NCBI RefSeq assembly: GCF_014649955.1
Contig: NZ_BMUA01000027.1
Coordinates: 1 to 64,000 of the forward strand
Length of the DNA: 64,000 nucleotides
Reading direction: 5' to 3'
Origin: Streptomyces violascens
Lineage (GTDB): Bacteria > Actinomycetota > Actinomycetes > Streptomycetales > Streptomycetaceae
This document shows positions 40,355-48,388 of this stretch, piece after piece (position 1 is the stretch's first letter; the number at the start of each line of letters is the position of its first letter). A program made the translations under genes and the position numbers. The notes beneath the pieces are model-generated. The model was not told where the DNA came from. It searched no databases and saw only the letters and a program-made list of their open reading frames with translations.

Positions 40355-40412
40355 CTTGACGTTGTTTAGTTATGTGTGAGATCATAATTCTTGACGGCGT
40401 TTAGCATTAGGG
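40355..40412 (+). promoter_or_regulatory. two copies of TTGAC-GTTTAG upstream of a HicA-like gene
   Basis: CTTGACGTTGTTTAG (40355) and CTTGACGGCGTTTAG (40390), 35 bp apart; the second overlaps the ribosome-site region of 40419. The same motif forms the -35 region at 35897. Likely operators of a second, different regulator; the exact -10 box is not clear. Confidence 0.5.
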
Positions 40413-40418
40413 GAGAAC

Positions 40419-40691
40419 ATGGCCACCAAGAAGGACCTGTACCAGCTGAAGAAGAAGGCGGAGCAGCAGGGATTTCGGTTCATAGAGACCAAGAGCAGCC
40501 ACTACAAGGTGTTCCTTGTCGTGACGGAAGCCACCGCGACCCAGGAGGAGGTGTTGACGTTCGTCTGCACGATGCCCAGCACCCCGAGTGAGTACCGGGG
40601 GCTCAAGAACGCGAAGGCGGACCTCAAGCGATTTGGTTTCGTCTTCGAGACCGAGCGCAAGGGCAAGCCCAAGCCCCAGCGCTCCAACTGA
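40419..40691 (+). CDS. small HicA-like or RNA-binding protein
   Basis: 90 aa from ATG 40419 (MATKKDLYQLKKKAE), GGGGAG upstream. Layout alpha-beta-beta-beta-alpha: QQGFRFIETKSSHYKVFLVV, then a PSTPSEYRGLKNAKADLKRF motif resembling the end of phage-type HicA/dsRBD-fold proteins (STPS..R...N....L...GF). Basic tail KGKPKPQRSN. No HicB partner is adjacent, so a toxin role is unproven. Confidence 0.6.
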   Translation: MATKKDLYQLKKKAEQQGFRFIETKSSHYKVFLVVTEATATQEEVLTFVCTMPSTPSEYRGLKNAKADLKRFGFVFETERKGKPKPQRSN

Positions 40692-40699
40692 CCGGCCGG

Positions 40700-40726
40700 G
40701 GGCGCCGGGGGACACTCCCGGCGCCC
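40700..40726 (+). terminator. perfect 10-bp hairpin
   Basis: GGGCGCCGGG-GGACACT-CCCGGCGCCC just after the preceding stop. No T-run; probable terminator. The loop repeats GGGGACAC. Confidence 0.5.
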
Positions 40727-40770
40727 GGCCGACCGCGCCGTCACCGCCCTGCCCCCAAGATGAGGAAGCC

Positions 40771-41649
40771 ATGACCCAGACCAGCTACAACGTGCGCGTC
40801 GAGTACGACGTGTCCGAGACTCCGCCCGACGAGATCATCACGGCGCTCTACGAGGACCTGGCCCCCTACGGCGGATCGATCGGCTCCTCCCCCGCCGGCG
40901 GACTGACCGTGCGTCTGTTCCTCGATGCCGACAGTCCCGTCGACGCCGGCACCCGGGGCGTCGAGTACGTCCAGGGCGCGCTGCTCAAGCAGGGGCTCGA
41001 CATCACCTTGATGAGCGGCTACGAGGTGATCACGGAGGCGGAGTTCGAGCGCCGGCTCGACGAGCCGCACGTCCCCGAGCTGGCCGGCATGGCCGAGGTC
41101 ACCCGGATCACCGGCGCCTCCAAGGGACGCGCCAGTCAGCTGCGCCCCGAGCTGAAGCAGTGGCTCGTCCAGGAGCTGGCTTCCGGCCCGGTGTACCTCG
41201 CCGAGGGTGTGCGCAGGTTCGCGGCCCGGAACCACAACCGTGTGCGCGGGGTGCGCCGCACCGAAATCCCGCTCACTCCGCTCGAGCGCGCCCTGCTGGA
41301 GTCGCTCGCCGCGGCCGAGTTGCGCACCGAGGTGTCCTCCCCCACCCCGGACCACCAGGCCGTCGGCGCCGCGATCGAGGGCGTCGTGGGCAACGGCCGT
41401 CAGCTGCAGCTGCACACCTCGCCGGCCGACTCCGACCTCACCGTCGCGCTCGGCACCCTGATCGAGCACGGCCTGGCCTCCACCCGGAAGCTCTACAAGA
41501 AGGAGCTGCACGAGCTTGACGCCGGCCACGAGGAGGACCTCGTCGTCACCCTCACCGGCAAGGGACACCGTCACGCCGACATCGACGCCACGACCGCGGC
41601 CGCGGAGTCCGCCGGCGCGCAGGACGTCGGCGCCCAGGAAGGCAGCTGA
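40771..41649 (+). CDS. hypothetical protein, HTH-like middle
   Basis: 292 aa from ATG 40771 (MTQTSYNVRVEYDVS). N-terminal 85 residues are a ferredoxin-like beta-alpha-beta domain. A segment GMAEVTRITGASKGRASQLR looks like a winged or helix-turn-helix adaptor (as in proteins containing 'HTH-like DNA binding domain with partner choice'). Two more helical parts (TPLERALLESLAAAELRTEV; HGLASTRKLYKKELHELDAG). Acidic end. No named family. First gene of the long plus-strand chain. Confidence 0.6.
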   Translation: MTQTSYNVRVEYDVSETPPDEIITALYEDLAPYGGSIGSSPAGGLTVRLFLDADSPVDAGTRGVEYVQGALLKQGLDITLMSGYEVITEAEFERRLDEPHVPELAGMAEVTRITGASKGRASQLRPELKQWLVQELASGPVYLAEGVRRFAARNHNRVRGVRRTEIPLTPLERALLESLAAAELRTEVSSPTPDHQAVGAAIEGVVGNGRQLQLHTSPADSDLTVALGTLIEHGLASTRKLYKKELHELDAGHEEDLVVTLTGKGHRHADIDATTAAAESAGAQDVGAQEGS

Positions 41650-41738
41650 CCCCGGCCGACTCCGCGGTCAGGCGCCGGCGAGGACGGTGCACGCCCTGCA
41701 GGACTGATCAGATCCCCGAGCTGAAGGAGAAGTTCACG

Positions 41739-42131
41739 GTGAACGAGGAGTACACGGCCGCGGAGCTGGCCGGCGAACTGAGCGCCGTACGGCATCTGTC
41801 GCCCGAGCTGACGGGTCCGCTGGCGATGCTCGACGAGGCGAGTCTGGGGTGGACGCTGCGCTACCCGCAGCTCACGGAGGCGCACCAGGCCTTCGCCCAG
41901 GCGCGCGGGCGGCAGTGGCCCCGCACCCGGACCGAGCAGACCTGGCAGCAGGTCGTGGCCTGCGCGGACAACCTGGCCGCGGCGCTGCGCGAGCTCGGCG
42001 ATGTCTCCCTGGAGCGCTGCACGCAGCCCACCCAGTGGGGTACGTGCGACCGGGTGCTGCCGGAGCAGGGCCCGTGCCGTGCCGGGCAGGACCACCTCGC
42101 CTCAGCGACCGGCCCGGAGACGGGCCGGTGA
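41739..42131 (+). CDS. hypothetical protein
   Basis: 130 aa from GTG 41739 (VNEEYTAAELAGELS), AAGGAGAAG upstream. Helical, with LGWTLRYPQLTEAHQAFAQA and QVVACADNLAAALRELGDVS. The end has C, WGTCDRVLPEQGPCRAGQDH: three Cys and a His, possible metal site. TGA overlaps the GTG of the next gene. Confidence 0.55.
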   Translation: MNEEYTAAELAGELSAVRHLSPELTGPLAMLDEASLGWTLRYPQLTEAHQAFAQARGRQWPRTRTEQTWQQVVACADNLAAALRELGDVSLERCTQPTQWGTCDRVLPEQGPCRAGQDHLASATGPETGR

Positions 42132-42568
42132 GACCGGGCAAGGGGCAGGTCTGCGCGGGTGACGGAGACGTCCTCGGGGTGGAGTCCTTCGACGGCACCT
42201 ACGCGGTGCTCTTCAGCCGCCAGTTCCGCCAGCAGCAGCTCGTCAACGCCAGCCACTTCGCCCGGCGTTTCCACCTGATGTACGGGCCGGAGGCCTCCGA
42301 GCAGTGGCATCAGACCTGGGTGGAGCCCAGCGCCGAGGTTCCGGATAAGCAGGCGTGGCTCGGCGGGATCGACGACGCTCTGGTGCGCGGCGGAAAGGGG
42401 TTCGCTGTGCAGCAGGGCCCGGCCTACGAGGGCCGGTTCGCGCGCGGCGCCCAGGGTTTCGAGCTCAAGGTCTTCGACGAGCAGACCGTCTACGACGAGG
42501 TGCTCCGCGCGCTGGCCTCGTTCGCTCCGCCGGCAGCCGCCGTGGCCGACGTCCATCCCGAGGGCTGA
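42128..42568 (+). CDS. hypothetical protein, coupled
   Basis: 146 aa from GTG 42128, overlapping the stop of 41739-42131 (GTGA). Strand-helix alternation: VESFDGTYAVLFSRQFRQQQ, HLMYGPEASEQWHQTW, QGFELKVFDEQTVYDEVLRA. No recognised family. Confidence 0.55.
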   Translation: MRPGKGQVCAGDGDVLGVESFDGTYAVLFSRQFRQQQLVNASHFARRFHLMYGPEASEQWHQTWVEPSAEVPDKQAWLGGIDDALVRGGKGFAVQQGPAYEGRFARGAQGFELKVFDEQTVYDEVLRALASFAPPAAAVADVHPEG

Positions 42569-42604
42569 GAGCCAAGTGCAACGGCACGGTGGGGAGTTAC
42601 CGAG

Positions 42605-43564
42605 GTGACGGAATGGTGGATGCCGGCGGATGCTGGGTACGCGGCTGCGGGGGACACCGGCGTTGTGCCGCCCCTGACCCTGGACCCGGAACTGCCGGAT
42701 CATGTCCAGGAGCTCCTGCGGCAGGCCGATCCCGCACTGCTGCGCAAGGCCGTGCGTGGCGGACTCACGAGCCCGTGGTGGGGTCTGGCCGATCCGCTCG
42801 GCGGCCGTCGCGCCGCATGGTGGTTCGGGGGTCTCCTGCTCAGTGCGTTCGCCCGCAGCACGGTCATGGTCGGTGTGGGTGCCGTCGCCTACGGGCTGAG
42901 CAGCGCGGTCGCTGTCTGGAAGCGCCGGCATCGCCATGCTGTACTGCTCCAGATAGCCGGCGTGCACGACCGCTTTGTGCTGGGTCATGAACTCCGCCCT
43001 GAGGTGGGCGAGTTGCTGGCCCGTGCCGAGCAGGCAGCCACTCGCGTCCTGCGCTCTTCGGCGCAGCGGCTGGATCCGGCCGACAAGGAGCACCACGACC
43101 GGCGGCTTCAGGGCCAGGTGTGGGAGATCGCGGAGGCGCTGCGCATCTACAGCCGGGTGGCCGCACAAGGGCCGGCGAAGGCGGTGAGCGAGGCGGTGGC
43201 GCAGGCGATGGAACCCCGCCGCAAGGCCCTGCGGATCAGCCTCTCCAGCACCGGGCGCCGCGTCGAGGCCCTGGAGAACTACGCCACGCAGATCGCCGAG
43301 GCCGAACTGCGGCGCCACGAGCTCAGGCAGCTGCGAGAGCTGACGACGGGGAACGAAGACCTGCTCGACCTCCTGGCGGCCACCGCCCGCGATGAACTCG
43401 CGGTCGCCCAGATCGCGGAGATGAGCGACGAGGTCGCCAAGGCCCTTGAGCTGTTCAACGAAGCTCTCCAGGCGGCGCAGGACGCCGCGACTGCGGCTCT
43501 GCCCGCCCTGCCGGCGCCGGGCACGCGTCCCGCGAAGCCGCTGGGGGTAGCGAACCCGCCGTGA
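42605..43564 (+). CDS. membrane protein with long coiled coil
   Basis: 319 aa from GTG 42605 (VTEWWMPADAGY). One or two hydrophobic segments near residues 73-105 (WWFGGLLLSAFARSTVMVGV and AYGLSSAVAVW) followed by a 190-residue helical, Arg/Glu-rich coiled coil (TQIAEAELRRHELRQLRELT). Pro-rich end. Possibly a membrane anchor for a cytoplasmic partner. No family named. Confidence 0.6.
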   Translation: MTEWWMPADAGYAAAGDTGVVPPLTLDPELPDHVQELLRQADPALLRKAVRGGLTSPWWGLADPLGGRRAAWWFGGLLLSAFARSTVMVGVGAVAYGLSSAVAVWKRRHRHAVLLQIAGVHDRFVLGHELRPEVGELLARAEQAATRVLRSSAQRLDPADKEHHDRRLQGQVWEIAEALRIYSRVAAQGPAKAVSEAVAQAMEPRRKALRISLSSTGRRVEALENYATQIAEAELRRHELRQLRELTTGNEDLLDLLAATARDELAVAQIAEMSDEVAKALELFNEALQAAQDAATAALPALPAPGTRPAKPLGVANPP

Positions 43565-43645
43565 GCAGTGCTCGGCCCGACACCTCCCTCTGTACGTCCC
43601 GTCCCGCCGCCCGACATGTAGCCCCAGGAAGTCAGGAGATCACCG

Positions 43646-43876
43646 GTGAGTCATCAGGACCTCACACCAGCCGAGATCCAGCGTCGGATGGCCGACGCCG
43701 CGCAGGCCGTGGAGCAGGGCGAGTTCCGTGCTGCTGCACGCCTGTACGACCAGCTCGGCAAGGAAATCCAGACCCGTCACGGTCGCTTCGACGCCCGCGC
43801 GCTCGACGCCTTCGAGGGAGTGGCCCGCGCGATCGGCAAGGGTGCCGACGCTGCCAAGGGCCAGGCGTCAGGGTGA
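43646..43876 (+). CDS. small helical protein
   Basis: 76 aa from GTG 43646 (VSHQDLTPAEIQRRM), CAGGAG upstream. Nearly all helical; DAAQAVEQGEFRAAARLYDQ has a TPR-like spacing. Ends GKGADAAKGQASG. No family. Coupled frames follow. Confidence 0.5.
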   Translation: MSHQDLTPAEIQRRMADAAQAVEQGEFRAAARLYDQLGKEIQTRHGRFDARALDAFEGVARAIGKGADAAKGQASG

Positions 43877-43894
43877 TGGCATGGCCCGAGCCGG

Positions 43895-44068
43895 ATGCGA
43901 CGCGCACCCGGCTCCCCCTGGCCGCGGGTCCGCTTCGAACTCAGCCGTCGGTATGCGTCATCCGCGCGCTGCTGCGCTGTGAGGGGCCTCACGCCTGGTC
44001 TGGTCTTCGGGAGCGGAGCGGCGGGCCCGGCGCTCGCACAGTGGGTCTGCGCATTGCGACGCGCTTAA
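43895..44068 (+). CDS. possible small protein
   Basis: 57 aa from ATG 43895 (MRRAPGSPWPRVRFEL) to TAA 44068, 18 nt after the previous stop. Third-position GC is high and the frame ends cleanly before the next ribosome site. Contains SARCCAVRGLTPGLVFGSG. No family. A competing frame from 43876 has no stop and is less likely. Confidence 0.35.
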   Translation: MRRAPGSPWPRVRFELSRRYASSARCCAVRGLTPGLVFGSGAAGPALAQWVCALRRA

Positions 44069-44095
44069 CTCGCCCAGCCGTGGAGGAACTTGCTC

Positions 44096-44491
44096 ATGTT
44101 CGCCACCGTGTTCGTTCTGCTGTACGTCGCACATCTGCTCTCCGACTATGCCCTGCAGAGCGATCACCAGGCCGAGCACAAGGCCGAGCGCGGCGTCACC
44201 GGATGGTGTGCCAACCTGTCCCACGCCGCGACGCACGTGCTGGTCTCGGCGGTGCTGCTGTCCCTGGGGACGGTGGTGCTGGACCTGCCGTTGAGTGCTC
44301 CGGTCACGGCCGTCTCCCTGGCGTGGGTCGGTGCCTCGCACGCGTTTCTGGACCGCCGGTGGCCGGTCCTGTGGTGGATGGAGCACGTCGGCCGGGCGCC
44401 GAAGTACGCGGCCGGCGGCGGTGCGGCCTTCGTGGACCAGGCCGGCCACGTCACCGCGCTCGTCCTGGCCGCCCTCGCGGCCGCCGCCTGA
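44096..44491 (+). CDS. DUF3307-like membrane protein
   Basis: 131 aa from ATG 44096 with GGAGGA upstream (TTG 44090 also possible). FVLLYVAHLLSDYALQSDHQ then AEHKAER matches the DUF3307 signature (a membrane helix ending in H..SD..LQ.D..A..KA). Four hydrophobic segments. Function of DUF3307 unknown. Stop overlaps the following small frame. Confidence 0.7.
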   Translation: MFATVFVLLYVAHLLSDYALQSDHQAEHKAERGVTGWCANLSHAATHVLVSAVLLSLGTVVLDLPLSAPVTAVSLAWVGASHAFLDRRWPVLWWMEHVGRAPKYAAGGGAAFVDQAGHVTALVLAALAAAA

Positions 44492-44619
44492 CCGGCACCA
44501 CTACCGGACACCGTGACTGGCGCTGCCCGGCGTGCGGCAGGGTGTTTCCCAACCAACCAGGCCGTGTTTCGGCTGTTGTCGAGGCCGGGCGCCGCCCGGT
44601 GAAGGAGGAAATGGCATGA
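44488..44619 (+). CDS. small zinc-ribbon protein (start uncertain)
   Basis: About 43 aa; a CTG at 44488 overlaps the preceding stop and the frame ends with TGA inside ATGA, overlapping the next start. Contains HRDWRCPACGRVFPNQPGR then EAGRRPVKEEMA: a CPAC pair and a conserved ribbon-like feel. The double overlap suggests it is real and coupled. Confidence 0.45.
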   Translation: MTGTTTGHRDWRCPACGRVFPNQPGRVSAVVEAGRRPVKEEMA

Positions 44620-45155
44620 GGTCCGTCAGCGAGGTCGCCGCCCTGGCCGAGAGCGCCCACTCCGGTCAGGTCGACAAGATCGGTGTCGCCTACTTCGGTC
44701 ACGTTCGCGCGGTGGCCGACGGCCTCGAACCGTTCGGTGACGAACTGGTCATGGCGGGGCTGCTGCACGACGTGCTGGAGGACACCGACTGGACCGCCGA
44801 AAAGCTGTTGGGCAGCGGCATCCCGGCGCGGGTCGTCGAGATCGTCGAGGTGGTGACCAACCAGGCGGGCATGACGTACGAAGAGAAGATCCGGCGGATC
44901 ACCGCCGACCCGCAGGCCACACTCGTGAAGATTTCCGACAATGCGCACAACTCCCGCGCGGACCGTGCGGCTCAACTGCCCGCCGACAAGCGTGAACGGC
45001 TCGCCGGAAAGTACCGCGCCGCGCGGGCCGCGCTGTGGCCGGCGGCTGACCCCCGGGACGTCGAGGCCATCGTGCGCATCGTCAATCCGGCGCTGCTCGC
45101 CGAACTCGCCGCGCAGCGCGGCACGGTGTCGGTTCCGGCGGAGGGATCTGCGTGA
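44616..45155 (+). CDS. HD-domain protein, small-alarmone-hydrolase-like
   Basis: 179 aa from ATG 44616 (MRSVSEVAALAESAH), GAAGGAGG upstream. H in YFGHVRAVA (about residue 29), LLHDVLEDTDWT (HD about 51-52) and VKISDNAHNS (about 106-115) form the metal-binding set of RelA/SpoT-type HD hydrolases (HD_4, Mesh1-like). Expected activity: hydrolysis of (p)ppGpp or a related nucleotide; no synthetase domain. Length is typical for Mesh1-type single-domain enzymes. Overlaps both neighbours by four bases. Confidence 0.8.
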   Translation: MRSVSEVAALAESAHSGQVDKIGVAYFGHVRAVADGLEPFGDELVMAGLLHDVLEDTDWTAEKLLGSGIPARVVEIVEVVTNQAGMTYEEKIRRITADPQATLVKISDNAHNSRADRAAQLPADKRERLAGKYRAARAALWPAADPRDVEAIVRIVNPALLAELAAQRGTVSVPAEGSA

Positions 45156-46234
45156 GCCAGGATCCCCAGCCCGGCACTCCGCACGATCCGGTCGGTGAGG
45201 TTCTCCGGCTGCTGAGCTCGGCGGCCGGTCCGGCCAATCCCATGGTGCTGCTGGACGGGCCTCCGCTGTCCGGGGTGTCGCGGACCGTGTACGAGGCCCT
45301 GCAGACCCGTCTCCCGCACGCGCGCCTGTATCAGCTGACCGCCTGCGAACTCGCCGATGCCTGCACCCGGCCGGACGTCTCGGGCCTGTTCGGGACGGGC
45401 CATCAGTACGTGGTGTGGCTCGATGGCCTGTCGCCGGCTGATCTCGTCCTGCTCGGGCAGGGCGTACTCGACCAGGTGCTTCCCCGCGCGGTGGTGATGG
45501 CCAGCGTGAACTCGGTCTGGTACGAGCGGATCCTGCAGGACCGGTCGGCCGTCACCGCGCCTGCGCGGACGGTCTTGTTGGAGTACGCGCAGCGTGTCTC
45601 GGTCCCGTTCACCATGACAGCGCGCGAGCGGTCCTATCTGCGGGAGAACGGCTACCCCGTCGGCAAGGGGCTCGCCGAGTCGCTCGTCGGTGGAGAGAAC
45701 CTGGTCAAGCGCTATCGCCGGGCCGCCCGTGCGAACCCCGACGGACATCTGCTGGTCCAGGCGGCCGTGGATGTACGGCGCTGCGGTATCCACCGCCCGT
45801 TGTCCGAAGACGAGTTGCACCGTCTGTGGCACGCGCGGAGCGCCGACGGCTCCGATGCGCGGTTCCAGCGGGCGCTGGAATGGGCCAGCGCCGCGCCCGA
45901 GGACGCCTCGACGGGTCTTCTCTTCCCTTCGGCGAGCGGCCCGTCGCGCCCGCCGGGAGCCTGGCGGGTGCTCGGCTATGCCGCCGGTGCCGATGACGGC
46001 GATCACGGGCACAAGGCCCGCCCGCTCGACCAGCGCGCCTGGGAGCAGGTGCAGAGGCTTCTGGTGGACGCCGGCGACCAGTACGCCCTGGGCATCGCGG
46101 CGCATCTGCACGGCCGGGACACCATCGCGCGCGCCGCTCTCACCAACGTGGTGGACCATGCCGGCCCGGAGCATCCCCTCGCGGCTGCGGCGGCTTCAGC
46201 ACTTCGGTCGCTGGACACGGAGGATTGCGACTAG
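45152..46234 (+). CDS. STAND/AAA-like protein without a canonical P-loop
   Basis: 360 aa from GTG 45152 (VSQDPQPGTPHD), overlapping the HD gene. VLLDGPPLSGVSRTVYEAL near residue 32 sits where a P-loop would be but lacks GKT; VVWLDGLSPADLVLLGQGVL is a Walker B-like strand; then ARTVLLEYAQRVSVPFTMTA and VQAAVDVRRCGIHRPLSEDE. This order is typical of actinobacterial NTPase-plus-TPR proteins. ATP hydrolysis is doubtful. Co-translated with the HD protein. Confidence 0.6.
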   Translation: MSQDPQPGTPHDPVGEVLRLLSSAAGPANPMVLLDGPPLSGVSRTVYEALQTRLPHARLYQLTACELADACTRPDVSGLFGTGHQYVVWLDGLSPADLVLLGQGVLDQVLPRAVVMASVNSVWYERILQDRSAVTAPARTVLLEYAQRVSVPFTMTARERSYLRENGYPVGKGLAESLVGGENLVKRYRRAARANPDGHLLVQAAVDVRRCGIHRPLSEDELHRLWHARSADGSDARFQRALEWASAAPEDASTGLLFPSASGPSRPPGAWRVLGYAAGADDGDHGHKARPLDQRAWEQVQRLLVDAGDQYALGIAAHLHGRDTIARAALTNVVDHAGPEHPLAAAAASALRSLDTEDCD

Positions 46235-46539
46235 ACCGCGGCACCCGGCCGGCGACCGAACGGCGGTTGGGTATCTCACCGGGCCCTGCGCCACGTGGCT
46301 CGATCGTCCCGACTCATCTGTCCGGCATCGAGCATGCTGGCAGATGGCACTGGCTGAAGGGGCCGAGCTGCTCGCGGCGGCAAGCCCCCTGCCACCTGAC
46401 CGGGCACGGCACCTCAGCGCGGTTTGGCTCCCCCGGCCTCCGGCGACGAGGATGCGCCAGATCGTCAGGGGGGCGGAGGAGCCGACTACCCTGACCCCCA
46501 CAGCTGCCCACGGACACCCCGGGCGACAGGAGGATCCCG
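46235..46539 (+). other. intergenic region, nothing recognised
   Basis: About 305 bp with stop codons in the reading frames that show coding-like bias. A TACCCT box near 46486 could be the -10 of the next small gene. Nothing else seen. Confidence 0.3.
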
Positions 46540-46635
46540 ATGCGCACGCCACACCCGGCGCCCGATCATCCAGCACCGGACTATGTAGGCGAGTCCCTCG
46601 GGATCGTCTACACCATCCAGCGAGGCGCAGCGTGA
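46540..46635 (+). CDS. 31-aa peptide gene
   Basis: 31 aa from ATG 46540 (MRTPHPAPDHPAPDY), with a strong CAGGAGG ribosome site. Ends GESLGIVYTIQRGAA; the stop overlaps the GTG of the next gene. Small actinobacterial leader-type or coupled peptide; function unknown. Confidence 0.5.
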   Translation: MRTPHPAPDHPAPDYVGESLGIVYTIQRGAA

Positions 46636-47081
46636 GCATCCCGTATCGCAGCACCACCACGACCCTGCCCGACAGGACCAAGGCGGTCGTGCACTCCTAC
46701 AGCCTCACCTGGGACAAAGCCACGCTGTGGGGCAACGGCGGCCTCGCCAACCTCGGCGCCACGGTCATCGAGTACCTGCGCAGCTCCGGCAGTTGCCTCG
46801 CCATCCAGCACGAGGACCTGGGCGTCATCGTCACCCCACACCGCGCCGGGGGAAACGAGCTCACCGCCCGGGTGCTGTGCACCGATCCGGCCTGCTACAC
46901 CGCCGCCGAACGCGACGAGCAGGAGTTCTCCTTGGTCCCGCACCCCGACGCGCCCACGGCCCGCGCCTGGGCCACCCGGCGAGCCGCCGCCGGCGAGTGG
47001 CAGCTCCAGGTCTGGCGAGAATCAATCGCGCACTACTACCCGGGGCCCGCGGTACCGCTCCGGTCACCCGAAGACCGGTGA
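46632..47081 (+). CDS. hypothetical protein
   Basis: 149 aa from GTG 46632, overlapping the peptide gene by four bases. Beta-rich N-terminal half (AVVHSYSLTWDKATLWGNGG), then LAIQHEDLGVIVTPHRAGGN, and a Cys pair (LCTDPAC). No family recognised. Coupled to 47078. Confidence 0.55.
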   Translation: MSIPYRSTTTTLPDRTKAVVHSYSLTWDKATLWGNGGLANLGATVIEYLRSSGSCLAIQHEDLGVIVTPHRAGGNELTARVLCTDPACYTAAERDEQEFSLVPHPDAPTARAWATRRAAAGEWQLQVWRESIAHYYPGPAVPLRSPEDR

Positions 47082-48388
47082 GACACGAGCGGGACCTTGC
47101 CCGGTCTGGCGTGCCCGCCGACCTTCGTGCTCGCTGGCGGGATCTCCCGCGCCACGCCCGCGTGCTGCAGAGCCGCTTCAGTCGCCGTCGAACCGTCAGC
47201 CGCCCGCGCGCGGCCGTCGGCGCGCTGATGTGGATGATGCTGCTGTTCGTGTGGCAGAGCAGCGGCAGGCTGCTGTCCCATGGCAGCGCGGTTCTGACCG
47301 TGTCGGGACCGCGTCTCAGCTGGCCCCGCCGCTTCGCGTTCGGTGCTGCCTTTCTCCCCTTCTCCCTCCTGCTGGCCTTGCTCGCCCTGGGCCTGGACCC
47401 CGTCCTGGCACCCGTTGCGGCGGCCTGTGGTGTGCCCGGAGGGCTGGCAGATCACGCCGGAATGTTCCTGCTCGGTCTGCTGATTCTGGCCAACCTGATC
47501 CGGGGTGGGCTGCGCATGGGGCCCTCCCTCGCGGTGACCCGGTGTCGCATCGCCCGCTGCCGCACCGGCGGCATCTGGTGGGAGGTCGGTCAATTCGCCG
47601 CTGCCGAGGGCGACTCGCTCTCCGCCGGCCGCCTTGTACGCCTCGCGCTGAGCCATGCGGACGCCCAGGGCATCGGCCTGGTGGCCGCCGCCCGCAACGA
47701 ACAACTCGCCCGCGCCTACCGGCGACGGGGCTTCCTGCCGGACCCGCAGTATCCGCCCGCCCTGGTCAGGAAGCCCGCTCGTGCGGGCGAGGAGCATCGG
47801 TGTCTGGTGCGCTAGACCTGGGGGCTCCGATGGGCGACTGCCGAGTACGTCTGCGGCCCGCCCTCGGGAAGGAGTGCGGTCCAAGAGCAGCACGGCGTAC
47901 AGCGGGGAGTCAGGGAAGGGCTGGCGCTCGCCGACTTTGCGGTAGGCCCAGCTTTCGTACATCGCCTGAAGGCGGGGGCGTTTGGTGTCGACGGTGAGCA
48001 CGGCCAGGGCCTCGGGCCGGTCGTCGAGCAGGGCCGCATGGAGACGTTCGCCCAGGCCTTGCTTGCGCCACCTCGGCCTGACCATCAGCTCTGACAGGGA
48101 GAAGGTGGACGGATCGACGGGTGCTTCGGTCAGGTACTCTCGCCACCACTCGCGGCCCGGTTCGCCTGGTGCGCCATAGGTGAAGCCGACCGGTTCGTCT
48201 CCGTCGTAGGCGATCACGCAGGCGAATCCCTTGCGTTGTCCCCAGTGGTCCACGAACCAGGGGAAGCGCTGGACGAATTCCTCGTGCTTGCGGTCCGCGT
48301 AGGCGTCGGCGTGGACATCGAGGAGGGCCTGTCGGATGCCGGGCAGATCGTCGTGGGCGAAGTGGCGTAGCTGGATTGCCGTGGTCAC
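47036..48388 (-). CDS. GNAT acetyltransferase, open frame runs on antisense
   Basis: Start GTG 48388 (VTTAIQLRHFAHDD) with GGAG 6 nt upstream. Residues 1-185 are a GNAT acetyltransferase: FTYGAPGEPGREWW, LSELMVRPRWRKQGLGERLH (acetyl-CoA loop R-x-x-G-x-G/A), ALLDDRPEALAVLTVDTKRP, then YESWAYRKVGERQPFPDSPL. The fold should end near 47850, yet no stop occurs until 47036, where the frame is antisense to 47078-47815. Either the stop was lost or the protein truly has a long odd tail. Confidence 0.65.
   Translation of the reverse strand: MTTAIQLRHFAHDDLPGIRQALLDVHADAYADRKHEEFVQRFPWFVDHWGQRKGFACVIAYDGDEPVGFTYGAPGEPGREWWREYLTEAPVDPSTFSLSELMVRPRWRKQGLGERLHAALLDDRPEALAVLTVDTKRPRLQAMYESWAYRKVGERQPFPDSPLYAVLLLDRTPSRGRAADVLGSRPSEPPGLAHQTPMLLARTSGLPDQGGRILRVRQEAPSPVGAGELFVAGGGHQADALGVRMAQREAYKAAGGERVALGSGELTDLPPDAAGAAAGDATPGHREGGPHAQPTPDQVGQNQQTEQEHSGVICQPSGHTTGRRNGCQDGVQAQGEQGQQEGEGEKGSTEREAAGPAETRSRHGQNRAAMGQQPAAALPHEQQHHPHQRADGRARAADGSTATEAALQHAGVAREIPPASTKVGGHARPGKVPLVSHRSSGDRSGTAGPG
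47078..47815 (+). CDS. membrane protein with GNAT-like C-terminus
   Basis: 245 aa from GTG 47078. Two or three membrane helices in the first 150 residues (GALMWMMLLFVWQSSG; FGAAFLPFSLLLALLALGL; LLGLLILANLI). The C-terminal 85 residues have WWEVGQFAAAEGDSLSAGRL, HADAQGIGLVAAARNEQLAR and AYRRRGF, which is how the end of a GNAT acetyltransferase reads (R.L...A...G...... N..A...Y...GF), though its acetyl-CoA loop is incomplete. A membrane-tethered acyltransferase is inferred. Confidence 0.55.
   Translation: MRHERDLARSGVPADLRARWRDLPRHARVLQSRFSRRRTVSRPRAAVGALMWMMLLFVWQSSGRLLSHGSAVLTVSGPRLSWPRRFAFGAAFLPFSLLLALLALGLDPVLAPVAAACGVPGGLADHAGMFLLGLLILANLIRGGLRMGPSLAVTRCRIARCRTGGIWWEVGQFAAAEGDSLSAGRLVRLALSHADAQGIGLVAAARNEQLARAYRRRGFLPDPQYPPALVRKPARAGEEHRCLVR

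Noticed and set aside
43873..44619. Long frame starting GTG 43873 and running to 44619
   Set aside because: It overlaps the DUF3307-like gene for its whole second half; only its last 43 codons look coding and are listed separately.
44616..45155. MazG-type or dGTPase reading of the HD protein
   Set aside because: Motif order (H, LLHD.LEDT, K.SDNAHN) fits RelA/SpoT-type hydrolases better.
47078..47815. Long alternative frames on both strands across the window
   Set aside because: In GC-rich DNA antisense and shifted frames stay open by composition; those with low third-position GC bias, Arg/Pro/Ala-only composition and no ribosome site were left out.
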